39,255 nucleotides of DNA from Pseudomonadales bacterium. GTDB lineage: Bacteria > Pseudomonadota > Gammaproteobacteria > Pseudomonadales > JANQJO01. The stretch spans positions 1 to 39,255 of the forward strand of contig JANQJO010000079.1 of NCBI GenBank assembly GCA_028281605.1, in the 5' to 3' direction. The notes under the pieces are model-generated. The model was not told the DNA's origin and did no database searches. It saw nothing but the letters and a program-made list of their open reading frames with translations. Within the stretch, counting starts at the first letter, position 1; every line of letters begins with the position of its first letter. This document shows positions 23,975 through 32,823 of this stretch, one piece after another. The position numbers and the translations under genes were made by a program.

Positions 23975-25273
23975 TCAATCCTCAAACTCAACAAAACGAC
24001 CTATGGCTTCACACACTTTTTGACAGGCCCCTTGATTGTCCTGCAAAACTCGCATAGCACTCTCTGTCATTAGTTGACAACGCACAGAGTCATTTAATAA
24101 TTGATTTAAGGTTTTAATCAATGACTCAAAACCAGAAATTTGTATGATACCCTCCACTTGATCCAACAAATCAAAAATACGCTGAAAGTTAAAAACATGA
24201 GGTCCTATCACGACAGGAACATAACAAGCCACAGGCTCTAACATATTATGCCCTCCTACAGGAACTAAACTGCCCCCCATAAACACAAGATCACAAGCCC
24301 CATACAACAACAATAACTCACCCATAGTGTCTGCCAAATACACTTGTGTATGCTGATCCGGCACAGAGCATGATGAACGCTTAATACAACGCAATTGCAT
24401 TGATGTGACTAAATCATACACTTCATTAAAACGATCCGGATGACGTGGAACCAATATTAATAAAAGTGTTTCATCATTCATCAGAAGCGCTTGATGCGCT
24501 TTTAAGATCAACGCCTCTTCACTCGCATGGGTACTGGCTGCCAACCAAACACGACGCTTGCCCCACCCCTGCCTCAACGTTTTAGATCGCTGCTTAAGCG
24601 CTTGAGTAACGCTGATATCAAATTTAACATTGCCTGTTACACTGACCTGCTTGTCGTTTGCGCCCAAACGTAAAAAACGTTCTCTATCAGCCTGTGCTTG
24701 CGCACAAATCAGTGTCAATTTTGATAGCAAAAGGCGACTGATCCCTGCAAAGCGTAAATACCCATGCAACGATTGTTCTGATAAACGGGCATTCACCAGC
24801 AAAGATGGAATCTGTCGGCATTTCGCCTCCAAAATCCAATTAGGCCACAACTCTGTCTCCATCATCACTAAAACGTTTGGCTGTACCCGCTTTAAAAAAG
24901 CACGTACACACAACAAATGATCATAAGGTGCATAAGAGAAAAAAACACGACCACCCAAATCTTCATTCAAACTTTTCTGTAGCTGATCTCGACCAGTCGG
25001 CGTAGTCGTTGTCACCCATATCCTACAATGCGGATACTGTTGTAAAAGACTTACAATCACAGGCTTACTGGCAACCATCTCCCCAACCGATACCGCATGC
25101 CACCAAAGATCAATTCTGTCATCAGGAGCCAACACAAAACCCAAACGTTCTAGAATATGGTGACGATAACCACGCAAATTTTTAGAGCGCCATAATAAAC
25201 GCAACAAAGCCACTGGCAATAAAAGCCACCAAAATACCTGATACACCCACACCATTGAACGCACAAACCTCAA
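23975..25273 (-). CDS. waaA: 3-deoxy-D-manno-octulosonic acid (Kdo) transferase
   Basis: WaaA/KdtA adds Kdo to lipid IVA at the inner-membrane face during LPS synthesis. The 432-residue protein starts with a membrane anchor (about 8-28), then RERLGF-like HILERLGF and WWHAVSVGE with the catalytic Glu at 65. VTTTTPTGRDQ, METELWPNW and ARLSEQS follow, all standard GT30 motifs. The C-terminal Rossmann domain has GNVKFD, AASTHASEE, LVPRHPDRF, MGGSLVPVGGHNMLEP and GPHVFNF. It is divergently oriented from the ETF-QO gene. Its sense strand is G/T-rich, showing that minus is the leading-type strand in this part of the window. Confidence 0.95.
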   Translation of the reverse strand: MRFVRSMVWVYQVFWWLLLPVALLRLLWRSKNLRGYRHHILERLGFVLAPDDRIDLWWHAVSVGEMVASKPVIVSLLQQYPHCRIWVTTTTPTGRDQLQKSLNEDLGGRVFFSYAPYDHLLCVRAFLKRVQPNVLVMMETELWPNWILEAKCRQIPSLLVNARLSEQSLHGYLRFAGISRLLLSKLTLICAQAQADRERFLRLGANDKQVSVTGNVKFDISVTQALKQRSKTLRQGWGKRRVWLAASTHASEEALILKAHQALLMNDETLLLILVPRHPDRFNEVYDLVTSMQLRCIKRSSCSVPDQHTQVYLADTMGELLLLYGACDLVFMGGSLVPVGGHNMLEPVACYVPVVIGPHVFNFQRIFDLLDQVEGIIQISGFESLIKTLNQLLNDSVRCQLMTESAMRVLQDNQGACQKVCEAIGRFVEFED

Positions 25274-25349
25274 TGCAAGATCATTTTTTGCTCAAAAATA
25301 GCGCACTTAACCATACGTTTGCTTATACACTGACCCACCAGCCACAGGT

Positions 25350-25378
25350 TTTATTTTCATCGAATCCTCTCCTATAAT
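25350..25378 (+). promoter_or_regulatory. Candidate promoter for the ETF-QO gene
   Basis: A perfect -10 TATAAT at 25373-25378 sits 17 bases after TTTATT (25350-25355). Transcription would begin near 25385, giving a ~128-base leader that includes a decayed repeat copy. Confidence 0.4.
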
Positions 25379-25410
25379 ACAATACCTGCAACGAAAGATA
25401 CTAAACACTC

Positions 25411-25462
25411 AAATACAGTTTTCATCACTTAGGGCGACTCAAAAACACTCACAACTGTTTTT
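25411..25462 (-). repeat. Degenerate copy G of the palindromic repeat
   Basis: On the minus strand it begins AAAACAGTTGTGAGTG and keeps the inner stem and TGATGAAAAC of the family. The stem is imperfect and the peptide frame is broken by a stop. It lies in the leader of the ETF-QO gene. Confidence 0.6.
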
Positions 25463-25512
25463 TCGAAATCAATCGCTTACAGGCACTTGTAACAGAACGG
25501 GGATCTTTATCT

Positions 25513-27168
25513 ATGGAACGAGAATCAATGGAGGTAGACGTTGTCATCGTCGGAGCAGGGCCAGCCGGCTTAGCCAGTGCGTGCCGTCTACGTCAGCTGG
25601 CACAAGAAAACGACCTAGAACTTTCTGTGATTGTTGTAGAAAAAGGCTCTGAAGTCGGTGCACACATCCTCTCAGGTGCCATACTAGACCCACGTGCACT
25701 CAACGAGTTGTTTCCTGACTGGCAAGCTAAAGGCGCTCCTTTAAAGGCACCCGTCAGCAGTGACGAAGTATACTTTTTCTCTACACCAACCAAAGCTATC
25801 CGTTTCCCCAAAATTTTAGTACCACCTGCCACGCATAATCATGGCAACTACGTCGTCAGCCTAGGCAATGTGTGCCGATGGTTAGCAGAGCAAGCAGAAA
25901 GTTTAGGCGCAGACATTTTCTCCGGATTTCCCGCAACCAATATACTGTACGATGAACAAGGCCGTGTAGCGGGCATTGGCACAGGTGATATGGGTATTAA
26001 TCACAAGGGTGAAAAGAAAGACAGCTACACACCAGGCATGGACCTCAAAGCTAAGTACACTCTTTTCACAGAAGGCTGCCGAGGCCATCTGGGCAAAGAG
26101 CTCATGAGCAAATTCAATCTACAAAACAATACCGGCACCCAGCACTACGCTATTGGCATCAAAGAACTGTGGGAAATCGAGCCCTCAAAACACAAAATAG
26201 GTAAAGTGATTCACGGCTTTGGTTGGCCACTGACTGAAAGCGGTTCCACAGGAGGTGGCTTTCTCTACCACCTAGAGAATAATCAAGTAGCCTTGGGTTT
26301 AATCACAGATCTGAATTACGAAAACCCACATGTCAGTCCTTATGATGAAATGCAACGTTTTAAACTGCACCCCGTCGTTAATTCCTATTTAACAGGTGGC
26401 AAAAGAGTCTCTTATGGAGCCAGAGCTATCAATAAAGGAGGTTTGCAAGCCATTCCCAAGCTAAGCTTTCCAGGTGGTTTGATGGCCGGATGTGAGGCAG
26501 GCTTCATGAACTACGCCAAAATAAAAGGCAACCATAACGCAATGAAAACAGGCATGTTAGCCGCTGAAGCAGTCTTCGCAGCACTGAGCTCTGGAGACGA
26601 AGGAGGCGGTGATCTCACTGCTTATACCGATGCTTTCAAGAACTCTTGGGTCTACGAAGAACTGTATCAAACACGTAATGTGGCACCTGCCATGCACAAG
26701 TTTGGTATGCTATTAGGCAGCGCTTACACCTTCTTAGATCAAAGCATCTTTAAAGGCAAACTTCCCTGGACCATTCAAGACGACATGCCCGATCATGAGT
26801 GTTTAAAGCCAGCCAGCGAATGCAAGAAAATAGCTTACCCCAAAGCAGACGGTATCATCACATTTAACAAGTTAGACTCTGTCTTCTTATCCAGTACTAA
26901 CCATGAAGAAGACCAACCTTGCCACTTGGTTTTAACGGACCCCTCGATTCCCATTCAAAGCAACTTACCCAAATATGATGAACCTGCTCAACGTTATTGC
27001 CCGGCTGGAGTCTACGAAGTCGTTGAAAACGAGCAAGGAGAGAAAAAATTCCAAATCAACGCTCAAAACTGCGTTCACTGTAAAACCTGTGACATAAAAG
27101 ACCCAGCACAAAATATCAATTGGGTAGCTCCAGAGGGCTCAGGTGGCCCTAACTACCCTAACATGTGA
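25513..27168 (+). CDS. Electron transfer flavoprotein-ubiquinone oxidoreductase
   Basis: ETF-QO passes electrons from reduced ETF (fatty-acid and amino-acid dehydrogenases) to ubiquinone at the membrane. The 551-residue protein begins MERESMEVDVVIVGAGPAG, matching Pseudomonas homologues, which supports this ATG; GGGG lies upstream. It has the FAD-binding GxGxxG at about 13-18, the VVEKGSEVGAHILSG stretch and the late FAD motif GGLMAGCEAGFMN. The C-terminal [4Fe-4S] cluster has C496 (RYCPAG) and C520, C523, C526 (CVHCKTC). All four ligands are present. The etfA/etfB genes are not in the window. Its stop overlaps the possible GTG start of ispE. Confidence 0.95.
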   Translation: MERESMEVDVVIVGAGPAGLASACRLRQLAQENDLELSVIVVEKGSEVGAHILSGAILDPRALNELFPDWQAKGAPLKAPVSSDEVYFFSTPTKAIRFPKILVPPATHNHGNYVVSLGNVCRWLAEQAESLGADIFSGFPATNILYDEQGRVAGIGTGDMGINHKGEKKDSYTPGMDLKAKYTLFTEGCRGHLGKELMSKFNLQNNTGTQHYAIGIKELWEIEPSKHKIGKVIHGFGWPLTESGSTGGGFLYHLENNQVALGLITDLNYENPHVSPYDEMQRFKLHPVVNSYLTGGKRVSYGARAINKGGLQAIPKLSFPGGLMAGCEAGFMNYAKIKGNHNAMKTGMLAAEAVFAALSSGDEGGGDLTAYTDAFKNSWVYEELYQTRNVAPAMHKFGMLLGSAYTFLDQSIFKGKLPWTIQDDMPDHECLKPASECKKIAYPKADGIITFNKLDSVFLSSTNHEEDQPCHLVLTDPSIPIQSNLPKYDEPAQRYCPAGVYEVVENEQGEKKFQINAQNCVHCKTCDIKDPAQNINWVAPEGSGGPNYPNM

Positions 27169-27188
27169 TTTATAGCATTATTACAGCC

Positions 27189-28070
27189 ATGAGCCTCATC
27201 ACACTACCAGCCCCAGCTAAGCTCAATTTATTCTTACATATCACTGGGCGCAGAGATGACGGCTACCATGAGCTTCAAACACTCTTTCAATTGATTGATT
27301 TATGCGATTATCTTCAGTTTCAAGCCACAACAAGCACACGTATTCGAGTCTACTGTCCGGGTTTATCGATTCCAGAAGAAAAAAACCTCGTTTACAAGGC
27401 GGCCTTACTGCTACAACAATACTCTAACTCTAGCAAACACCAGGGAGTTGACATTACAATACGCAAAACTATACCAATAGGTGCAGGACTAGGCGGAGGA
27501 TCATCAAATGCTGCCAGTACTTTATTAGCTCTAAACCACCTATGGGGTTTAAAACTTTCCCAAGCCACGCTCATCGATCTATCTTGCGAATTAGGCGCGG
27601 ATGTTCCTTTATTCGTATTAGGTTACAGTGCTTGGGCTACAGGGATAGGCGATACACTGATCCCTATTACATTACCAACACGTTGGTATTTAATGATCAA
27701 ACCTGAAGAAAGTATCTCCACAGCCAGTGTGTTTGCCTCAAACAAACTCACTCGTAATACATCCAGAGTTAAGATGAGTGAACTCGACATAGAAAACTTA
27801 GAACTACACCAAACACGCAACGACTGTGAGCCAGCTGCTATTGAACTTTGCCCTACTGTAGCCACAACCCTAGAGTGGCTGAGCCAATATGGCCGAGCCA
27901 GAATGAGCGGCAGTGGTAGCGCTTGTTTTGTTGAGTTCAAGGATCCATGCACGGCTGCCAAAGCTTACCATACAACCCTAAAGAGCAAACAACCTGGCAA
28001 AGCTACCGTTGTGACGGGCATAAATATTTCACCCACACAAAAATCAAGTGCTTGTTGCACGCTAATCTAA
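27189..28070 (+). CDS. ispE: 4-(cytidine 5'-diphospho)-2-C-methyl-D-erythritol kinase
   Basis: IspE phosphorylates CDP-methylerythritol in the MEP route to isoprenoids. From ATG 27189 the 293-residue protein begins MSLITLPAPAKLNLFLH, the normal family start, with catalytic K11. The GHMP ATP-binding loop PIGAGLGGGSSNAA is near 96-109, catalytic D138 is in GADVPLF, and ARMSGSGSACFVEF is the third GHMP motif. The frame is open back to GTG 27165, which overlaps the ETF-QO stop and adds eight residues, but these do not match the family. No good ribosome site precedes either start. The next genes are tRNA-Gln and prs, as in Pseudomonas. Confidence 0.94.
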   Translation: MSLITLPAPAKLNLFLHITGRRDDGYHELQTLFQLIDLCDYLQFQATTSTRIRVYCPGLSIPEEKNLVYKAALLLQQYSNSSKHQGVDITIRKTIPIGAGLGGGSSNAASTLLALNHLWGLKLSQATLIDLSCELGADVPLFVLGYSAWATGIGDTLIPITLPTRWYLMIKPEESISTASVFASNKLTRNTSRVKMSELDIENLELHQTRNDCEPAAIELCPTVATTLEWLSQYGRARMSGSGSACFVEFKDPCTAAKAYHTTLKSKQPGKATVVTGINISPTQKSSACCTLI

Positions 28071-28208
28071 GATAAACATATTTTCACACCAACTTAAAAG
28101 GCACAACGTACTTTCGCAACCTCAACCAGCGAACAACCCAGCAAAGATTAAAAAACAACCTAGAACATCAAAAGCATCAAAAAAGCACCCGGAAAACCCC
28201 ATCAAAAC

Positions 28209-28237
28209 GTGACAGATCATTTCTACTATGGTATGTT
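28209..28237 (+). promoter_or_regulatory. Promoter for tRNA-Gln
   Basis: GTGACA (28209-28214) and TATGTT (28232-28237) are spaced by 17 bases, and are followed by a GC-rich TCGCCC, the kind of discriminator found at stringently controlled stable-RNA promoters. The tRNA begins ~20 bases later. Confidence 0.5.
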
Positions 28238-28257
28238 TCGCCCTCTTTAAAATTAAT

Positions 28258-28332
28258 TGGGCCGTAGCCAAGCGGTAAGGCAGCGGGTTTTGATCCCGCC
28301 ATGCGTAGGTTCGAATCCTACCGGCCCAGCCA
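28258..28332 (+). tRNA. tRNA-Gln (anticodon TTG)
   Basis: This is a 75-nt cloverleaf. The acceptor stem pairs TGGGCCG (28258-28264) with CGGCCCA, followed by G and an encoded CCA. The anticodon stem GCGGG/CCCGC encloses the loop TTTTGAT, with anticodon TTG at 28290-28292. The T arm has GGTTCGAATCC. The place between ispE and prs is conserved in related bacteria. Confidence 0.96.
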
Positions 28333-28383
28333 AATTCTAAACTACTTCTAACTTACCTAAAAACACATAGAGAACCCATTCTT

Positions 28384-29352
28384 GTGAGCAAGCTTGTTGT
28401 TTTCAGCGGCAATGCCAACCCAGAACTGGCGCAAAAAGTATCCAGACAGTTACATATACCGATGGGCTCAGCAGAAGTCAGCCGCTTTAGTGACGGTGAA
28501 ATTTCGATCGAAATTGTAGAAAATGTGCGAGGCAATGACGTTTTTATCATCCAATCAACCTGTGCACCCACCAATGATAACGTTATGGAACTGTTGGTTA
28601 TGGCAGATGCTCTACGTCGCGCCTCAGCCGGTCGTATTACGGCTGTCATACCTTACTTTGGTTATGCTAGACAAGATAGACGAGTGCGTTCAGCGCGTGT
28701 CCCCATCAGCGCCAAAGTTGTTGCCGATATGATCACTACCGTTGGCATTGACCGCGTCCTTACAGTGGACCTACATGCAGATCAAATACAAGGCTTTTTC
28801 GATATCCCAGTTGACAATGTATACGCAACCCCAGTTTTACTTAGTGAGCTGACCAAGCAGAACTACGAAAATCCTATCATAGTATCCCCTGACGTAGGCG
28901 GCGTTATCAGAGCACGAGCCTTTGCTAAAAAACTCGATGAATCTGATTTGGCCATAATTGATAAACGGCGCTCCAAATCCAACGAATCCAAAGTCATGCA
29001 TATTATTGGCGATGTCAGTGGTAGAACCTGTATTTTAGTCGATGATATCGTAGATACTGCTGGCACCCTATGCAATGCAGCGCAGGCTCTCAAAGCAGAC
29101 GGCGCCTTGAAAGTCGTTGCTTACAGCACACATCCAGTACTGTCTGGCACGGCTATTGACAACATCATCCACTCAGAGCTGGATGAACTGGTGGTCACTG
29201 ATAGTATCCCTTTGTCAAAAACGGCCAAGAAATGTGAAAAAATTAAGCAACTAACACTGTCTGCCTTATTAGGTGAAACAGTAAGGCGCATCAATAACGA
29301 AGAATCACTTAGCGCTATGTTTGATTCGTCCTTAGATCGATTTGTTAATTAG
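28384..29352 (+). CDS. prs: Ribose-phosphate pyrophosphokinase
   Basis: Prs makes PRPP from ribose-5-phosphate and ATP, feeding purine, pyrimidine, His and Trp synthesis, and the hpt reaction encoded upstream. The 322-residue protein (family usually ~315) starts at GTG 28384. Seen in order are [10 protein letters not shown], the ATP-loop region [33 protein letters not shown], the flexible loop KRRSKSNES, and the PRPP-binding loop [14 protein letters not shown]. All are canonical for class I enzymes. It follows the tRNA by ~50 bp, and the rplY leader hairpin begins right after it. Confidence 0.96.
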   Translation: MSKLVVFSGNANPELAQKVSRQLHIPMGSAEVSRFSDGEISIEIVENVRGNDVFIIQSTCAPTNDNVMELLVMADALRRASAGRITAVIPYFGYARQDRRVRSARVPISAKVVADMITTVGIDRVLTVDLHADQIQGFFDIPVDNVYATPVLLSELTKQNYENPIIVSPDVGGVIRARAFAKKLDESDLAIIDKRRSKSNESKVMHIIGDVSGRTCILVDDIVDTAGTLCNAAQALKADGALKVVAYSTHPVLSGTAIDNIIHSELDELVVTDSIPLSKTAKKCEKIKQLTLSALLGETVRRINNEESLSAMFDSSLDRFVN

Positions 29353-29353
29353 G

Positions 29354-29395
29354 GCCTGTTCTCTCCTGGTCGCGGGAGTAGAATGTATCACAGGC
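29354..29395 (+). promoter_or_regulatory. Nested hairpin leader before rplY
   Basis: GCCTGT (29354-29359) pairs with ACAGGC (29390-29395) and encloses an inner hairpin CTCC/GGAG (29363-29366 with 29375-29378). There is no T run after it, so it is not a simple terminator. Position between prs and rplY suggests an L25 autoregulatory leader or a processing site. Confidence 0.35.
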
Positions 29396-29433
29396 TTAAC
29401 GTAAAACCACGAAAAAACTAGGAGTACGCAAGT

Positions 29434-30075
29434 ATGTCAACTTCATTTATGGTACAAGCTACTGCTCGTACCGACACAGGGAAAGGAGCGAGCCGCCGCC
29501 TGCGTCGTATCAAACGGCAAGTACCCGGCATTGTCTATGGAGCCAACAAAGACCCAGAGCTGATCACGATGGAGCTCAAAGCTTTAGTCAAGCTTTTGGA
29601 ACAAGAATCTTTTTATTCCAATATTTTAACATTAGAAATTGAAAATACAGCACAAAAAGTTGTTCTTAAAGATTTACAACGAGACCCAGCCAAAGACTTG
29701 CCCATACACATTGATTTTTTGCGTATCGACGAACATCATAAAATCCGTATGCATGTCCCCATACATTTCATTAATGAGGATCAATGTATCGGCGTAAAAA
29801 CTAAAGGTGGCTTGATCACACACTTAATGACTGAAGTTGAAGTCATCTGTCTACCACAACATTTACCTGAATATATCGAAGCGGATATGCTCAACATCGA
29901 AGTAGGCCAAGCTGTTCACCTGTCCGACTTGGCTCTTCCAGAAGGCGTTCAACTTGGTGCACTTTTGCAAGGCAAGGATCACGATTTAACTGTAGCCAAT
30001 GTACAACAAGCCAAAGGTGGCAGTGATGAGGACGAAATAGCCTCCTCACCCGACGAACCTGTAAAAGACCAGTAA
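29434..30075 (+). CDS. rplY: 50S ribosomal protein L25/general stress protein Ctc
   Basis: L25 binds 5S rRNA in the central protuberance. This 213-residue form is the long Ctc/TL5 type. The N-terminal L25 domain (about 5-95) shows ARTDTGKGASRRLRR, PGIVYGANKDPELI, VVLKDLQRDPAKDLPIHIDFLRID, here named only by its parts, and is followed by a beta-barrel C-terminal domain and a short acidic tail. E. coli L25 lacks the second domain, whereas Pseudomonas-type L25 has it. AGGAG lies upstream of the ATG. Its gene precedes pth, as usual. Confidence 0.95.
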   Translation: MSTSFMVQATARTDTGKGASRRLRRIKRQVPGIVYGANKDPELITMELKALVKLLEQESFYSNILTLEIENTAQKVVLKDLQRDPAKDLPIHIDFLRIDEHHKIRMHVPIHFINEDQCIGVKTKGGLITHLMTEVEVICLPQHLPEYIEADMLNIEVGQAVHLSDLALPEGVQLGALLQGKDHDLTVANVQQAKGGSDEDEIASSPDEPVKDQ

Positions 30076-30103
30076 ATTATAGTTCTCTGCCGCCTCTTAA
30101 ACA

Positions 30104-30694
30104 ATGGGAAAAGCGATTCAATTACTGGTGGGCTTGGGCAATCCAGGCAAGCAATACCAAAGCACTCGTCATAATGCCGGCGAGTGCTTGGTCAGTACCT
30201 TTGCCCAGCAACACCAACTTGAACTACGTGAAGAGAGCAAATTTCAAGGCAAATTCGGCCAATTCACACTAGATCAGAAAAACATCAAGCTTCTACTGCC
30301 TACGACTTACATGAACCGCAGCGGCATTTCCATTAAAAAAACCGCCCAGTTTTACAAAATACCCGTCGATCAAATCTTAGTAGTGCATGATGAGTTGGAT
30401 TTAGCACCTGGCATCATCCGGTTTAAATCAGGTGGTGGGCATGGCGGTCACAATGGCTTAAAAGACATCATCAACCAATTCGGTCAAGACCGAAATTTTC
30501 AACGTCTACGTATTGGCATTGGGCATCCCGGGAAAAGTAGCGAAGTTTTGAATTTTGTCTTAAAAACCCCAAGTGAAAGTGAGCAACACTTAATAGAGCA
30601 AGCCATCGAAGCCGGGCTAAAGCATTTAGAGCAGCTTTTATCAGGCGCTTTTGAATCTGCTATGAACTCTCTACACCGCTTTTCTGCTAACTGA
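30104..30694 (+). CDS. pth: Peptidyl-tRNA hydrolase
   Basis: Pth frees tRNA from peptidyl-tRNA that drops off ribosomes. The 196-residue protein has the complete active site: N13 (GLGNPG), catalytic H23 (TRHNAG), N71 (TYMNRSG), D96 (VVHDELDL) and N117 (GGHNGLKD), each three residues later than in E. coli. Length is normal. It starts 28 bp after rplY with no strong ribosome site, so it may depend on upstream translation. ychF follows by 30 bp. Confidence 0.96.
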   Translation: MGKAIQLLVGLGNPGKQYQSTRHNAGECLVSTFAQQHQLELREESKFQGKFGQFTLDQKNIKLLLPTTYMNRSGISIKKTAQFYKIPVDQILVVHDELDLAPGIIRFKSGGGHGGHNGLKDIINQFGQDRNFQRLRIGIGHPGKSSEVLNFVLKTPSESEQHLIEQAIEAGLKHLEQLLSGAFESAMNSLHRFSAN

Positions 30695-30724
30695 ACAAAT
30701 CTAAATCTAAGGAACACAAATACT

Positions 30725-31816
30725 ATGGGAATTCACTGCGGCATAGTCGGCTTACCCAATGTTGGCAAGTCCACTTTATTTAATGCCTTAACCAAAGCTG
30801 GCATCGAAGCACAAAACTTTCCTTTTTGCACCATCGAACCTAATACGGGTGTCGTTCTCGTCCCTGATAATAGGTTAGACAAACTCGCTGCTCTCGTTGA
30901 ACCTGAAAAAATCATCCCAACAACCGTAGAGTTTGTCGACATCGCAGGCTTAGTCGCAGGGGCATCCAAAGGTGAAGGTTTAGGCAATCAATTCTTAGCC
31001 AGCATTCGTGAAACGGACGCGATTGTTCACGTAGTCAGATGTTTTGAAGACAGTAATATTATCCATGTATCAGGTCAAGTGAATCCAACAGAAGATATCG
31101 AGGTGATCCAAACCGAACTGTCTTTAGCCGATATAGAAAGCATAGAAAAAGCTTTAACCAAAATCTCCCGCACAGCTAAATCAGGACAAAAAGAAGCCAT
31201 CGCCACCATGGAAATCTTAGAAAAAGTATTGCCAGCTTTGAATGAGAACAAGCCCGTACGCTCACTTGATTTATCTTCCCAAGAAAAGGAATTACTCAAA
31301 CCCTATCAGCTACTGACCGCAAAGCCCGTGCTGTATCTTATGAACGTAGACGAAGACAGCTTAATGGGAAACAGTTTCACTGAAAAAGTACATGCCTTAG
31401 CCCAGCAAGAAAACACGCAATGCATGACCATTTGTGCCAAAATTGAAGCAGAGCTTGCAGAACTAGAAGACATTGAGCGAGAAGAGTTTCTTACAGAGTT
31501 GGGTGTGCAAGCACCGGGCCTACATCGTATGATCAAGACCAGTTATGATTTGCTAGGCTTACAAACTTTTTTCACGGCTGGAAAAAAAGAAGTTCGTGCA
31601 TGGACAATTCCTGTTGGTTACACTGCCCCTGAGGCCGCAGGCATCATACATACAGATTTTCAAAAAGGCTTTATTAGAGCTGAAACGACCGCCTACGAAG
31701 ACTTCATCAAGTATCAAGGGGAACAAGGTGCAAAAGAAGCCGGTAAATGGCGCCTAGAAGGAAAAGATTACATTATCCAAGATGCCGATATCATTCACTT
31801 TCGGTTTAATGTGTAA
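30725..31816 (+). CDS. ychF: Redox-regulated ATPase YchF (Obg family)
   Basis: YchF is a ribosome-associated P-loop ATPase of the OBG group that prefers ATP to GTP. The 363-residue protein has G1 GLPNVGKST (9-17), G3 DIAGLV, the NVDE-type G4 region (LMNVDED), a coiled-coil insertion near 130-200, and a C-terminal TGS domain (about 280-363) with [12 protein letters not shown] and FIRAE. AAGGAACAC precedes the ATG. It ends the rplY-pth-ychF run; repeat copy E begins 44 bp after the stop and may form the transcript end. Confidence 0.96.
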   Translation: MGIHCGIVGLPNVGKSTLFNALTKAGIEAQNFPFCTIEPNTGVVLVPDNRLDKLAALVEPEKIIPTTVEFVDIAGLVAGASKGEGLGNQFLASIRETDAIVHVVRCFEDSNIIHVSGQVNPTEDIEVIQTELSLADIESIEKALTKISRTAKSGQKEAIATMEILEKVLPALNENKPVRSLDLSSQEKELLKPYQLLTAKPVLYLMNVDEDSLMGNSFTEKVHALAQQENTQCMTICAKIEAELAELEDIEREEFLTELGVQAPGLHRMIKTSYDLLGLQTFFTAGKKEVRAWTIPVGYTAPEAAGIIHTDFQKGFIRAETTAYEDFIKYQGEQGAKEAGKWRLEGKDYIIQDADIIHFRFNV

Positions 31817-31860
31817 ATAACTAGCAAACAGGAGAAAGGCTTGTAAAATTATCTATAAAA

Positions 31861-31921
31861 AACAGCCATGAGCGATGCAATTTTCGTCACCCCAGGTGAT
31901 GAAAATTGCATTTTCACGGTT
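31861..31921 (+). repeat. Palindromic repeat, copy E
   Basis: The unit starts AACAGCCATGAGCGATGC. The stem GCAATTTTCGTCACC / GGTGATGAAAATTGC is perfect apart from one G-T position, and the unit ends ATTTTCACGGTT. It lies just after ychF, at the point where strand composition flips. The frame reads MSDAIFVTPGDENCIF and ends at TAG in the following bases. Confidence 0.88.
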
Positions 31922-32042
31922 GCTTGGTAGGCACGTACGTACGGTGGTGTGAGAGGACGGGAGCGTTTCGTGTTATGCTCTTCAAAATAATCATGCGTTT
32001 AAGCCTATATCGTCGTTCAATTATTAGGCATATATTATTTGT

Positions 32043-32666
32043 ATGTTAAAGCGCTTGTATTTGCATCCGGTTAACCCCCAGTTGAAGCTTGTTCAAGAAG
32101 CGGCTGCTGTTATTGAGCGAGGTGGTGTGATTGTTTATCAAACGGATACGGCTTATGCGCTTGGCTGTTGTATAGGAAACAAACAGGCGCTTGATCGTGT
32201 GCGTCGTATTCGCCGTCTGTCTGATAAGCACTTATTTTCTTTGTTGTGCCGAGATATCGCTGAAATTTCAATCTACAGTCAAGTGGATAATCCCACTTTT
32301 CGTTTATTAAAAGCCGTATTGCCTGGTCCTTATACTTTTGTGTTAAGAGCGACACGAGAGGTGCCTAGGCGGGTCATGAACCCACGTCGTAAGACCATTG
32401 GTGTTAGATTAATTAACAGTCCTATTGTATCGGCTTTGCTTAATAAGATATCTGGGCCTTTGCTAACAACGACTTTGATCATGCCCGATGCTGAACTGCC
32501 TTTGACTGAACCCGATGAAATTGAAAATACCTTGAAAAAACAAGTAGATTTGTTGTTAGATACCGGTACGGGGCTGCTGAGTGAAACCAGTGTGGTGGAT
32601 TTGACGGACTCGATGCCGCTTGTGTTACGAGAGGGCTTGGGGGATTGCTCACTTTTTACTTCGTAG
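32043..32666 (+). CDS. Sua5/YciO/YrdC family protein (YciO-like)
   Basis: This 207-residue protein has the Sua5/YrdC RNA-binding fold: GGVIVYQTDTAYALGC near the N-terminus, KxR-type RRIRRLSDKHLFSLLC, LLKAVLPGPYTFVLRAT and a final VVDLTDSMPLVLREG. Proteins of this family include TsaC, which makes threonylcarbamoyl-AMP for tRNA t6A. The shape and the place before trpS-scpA-scpB match the YciO branch, whose physiological role is less settled. The region 31922-32042 before it holds a GCCTA/TAGGC inverted repeat and a TATATT that may be part of its promoter. No strong ribosome site is visible. Confidence 0.9.
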   Translation: MLKRLYLHPVNPQLKLVQEAAAVIERGGVIVYQTDTAYALGCCIGNKQALDRVRRIRRLSDKHLFSLLCRDIAEISIYSQVDNPTFRLLKAVLPGPYTFVLRATREVPRRVMNPRRKTIGVRLINSPIVSALLNKISGPLLTTTLIMPDAELPLTEPDEIENTLKKQVDLLLDTGTGLLSETSVVDLTDSMPLVLREGLGDCSLFTS

Positions 32667-32823
32667 ATATCTGTCATTAGTTAGGATATATTGCACGAGT
32701 TTGAATATTTTATCGTAAAAACGAATACTCATTGATTTTCTTTTGTGTTTCTTTTTTTGAGATAAGTATTCAATTTCTGAAATGATTGTTTTAGATTTGA
32801 TTTAAGTGTAAGGAGATAAGGCT

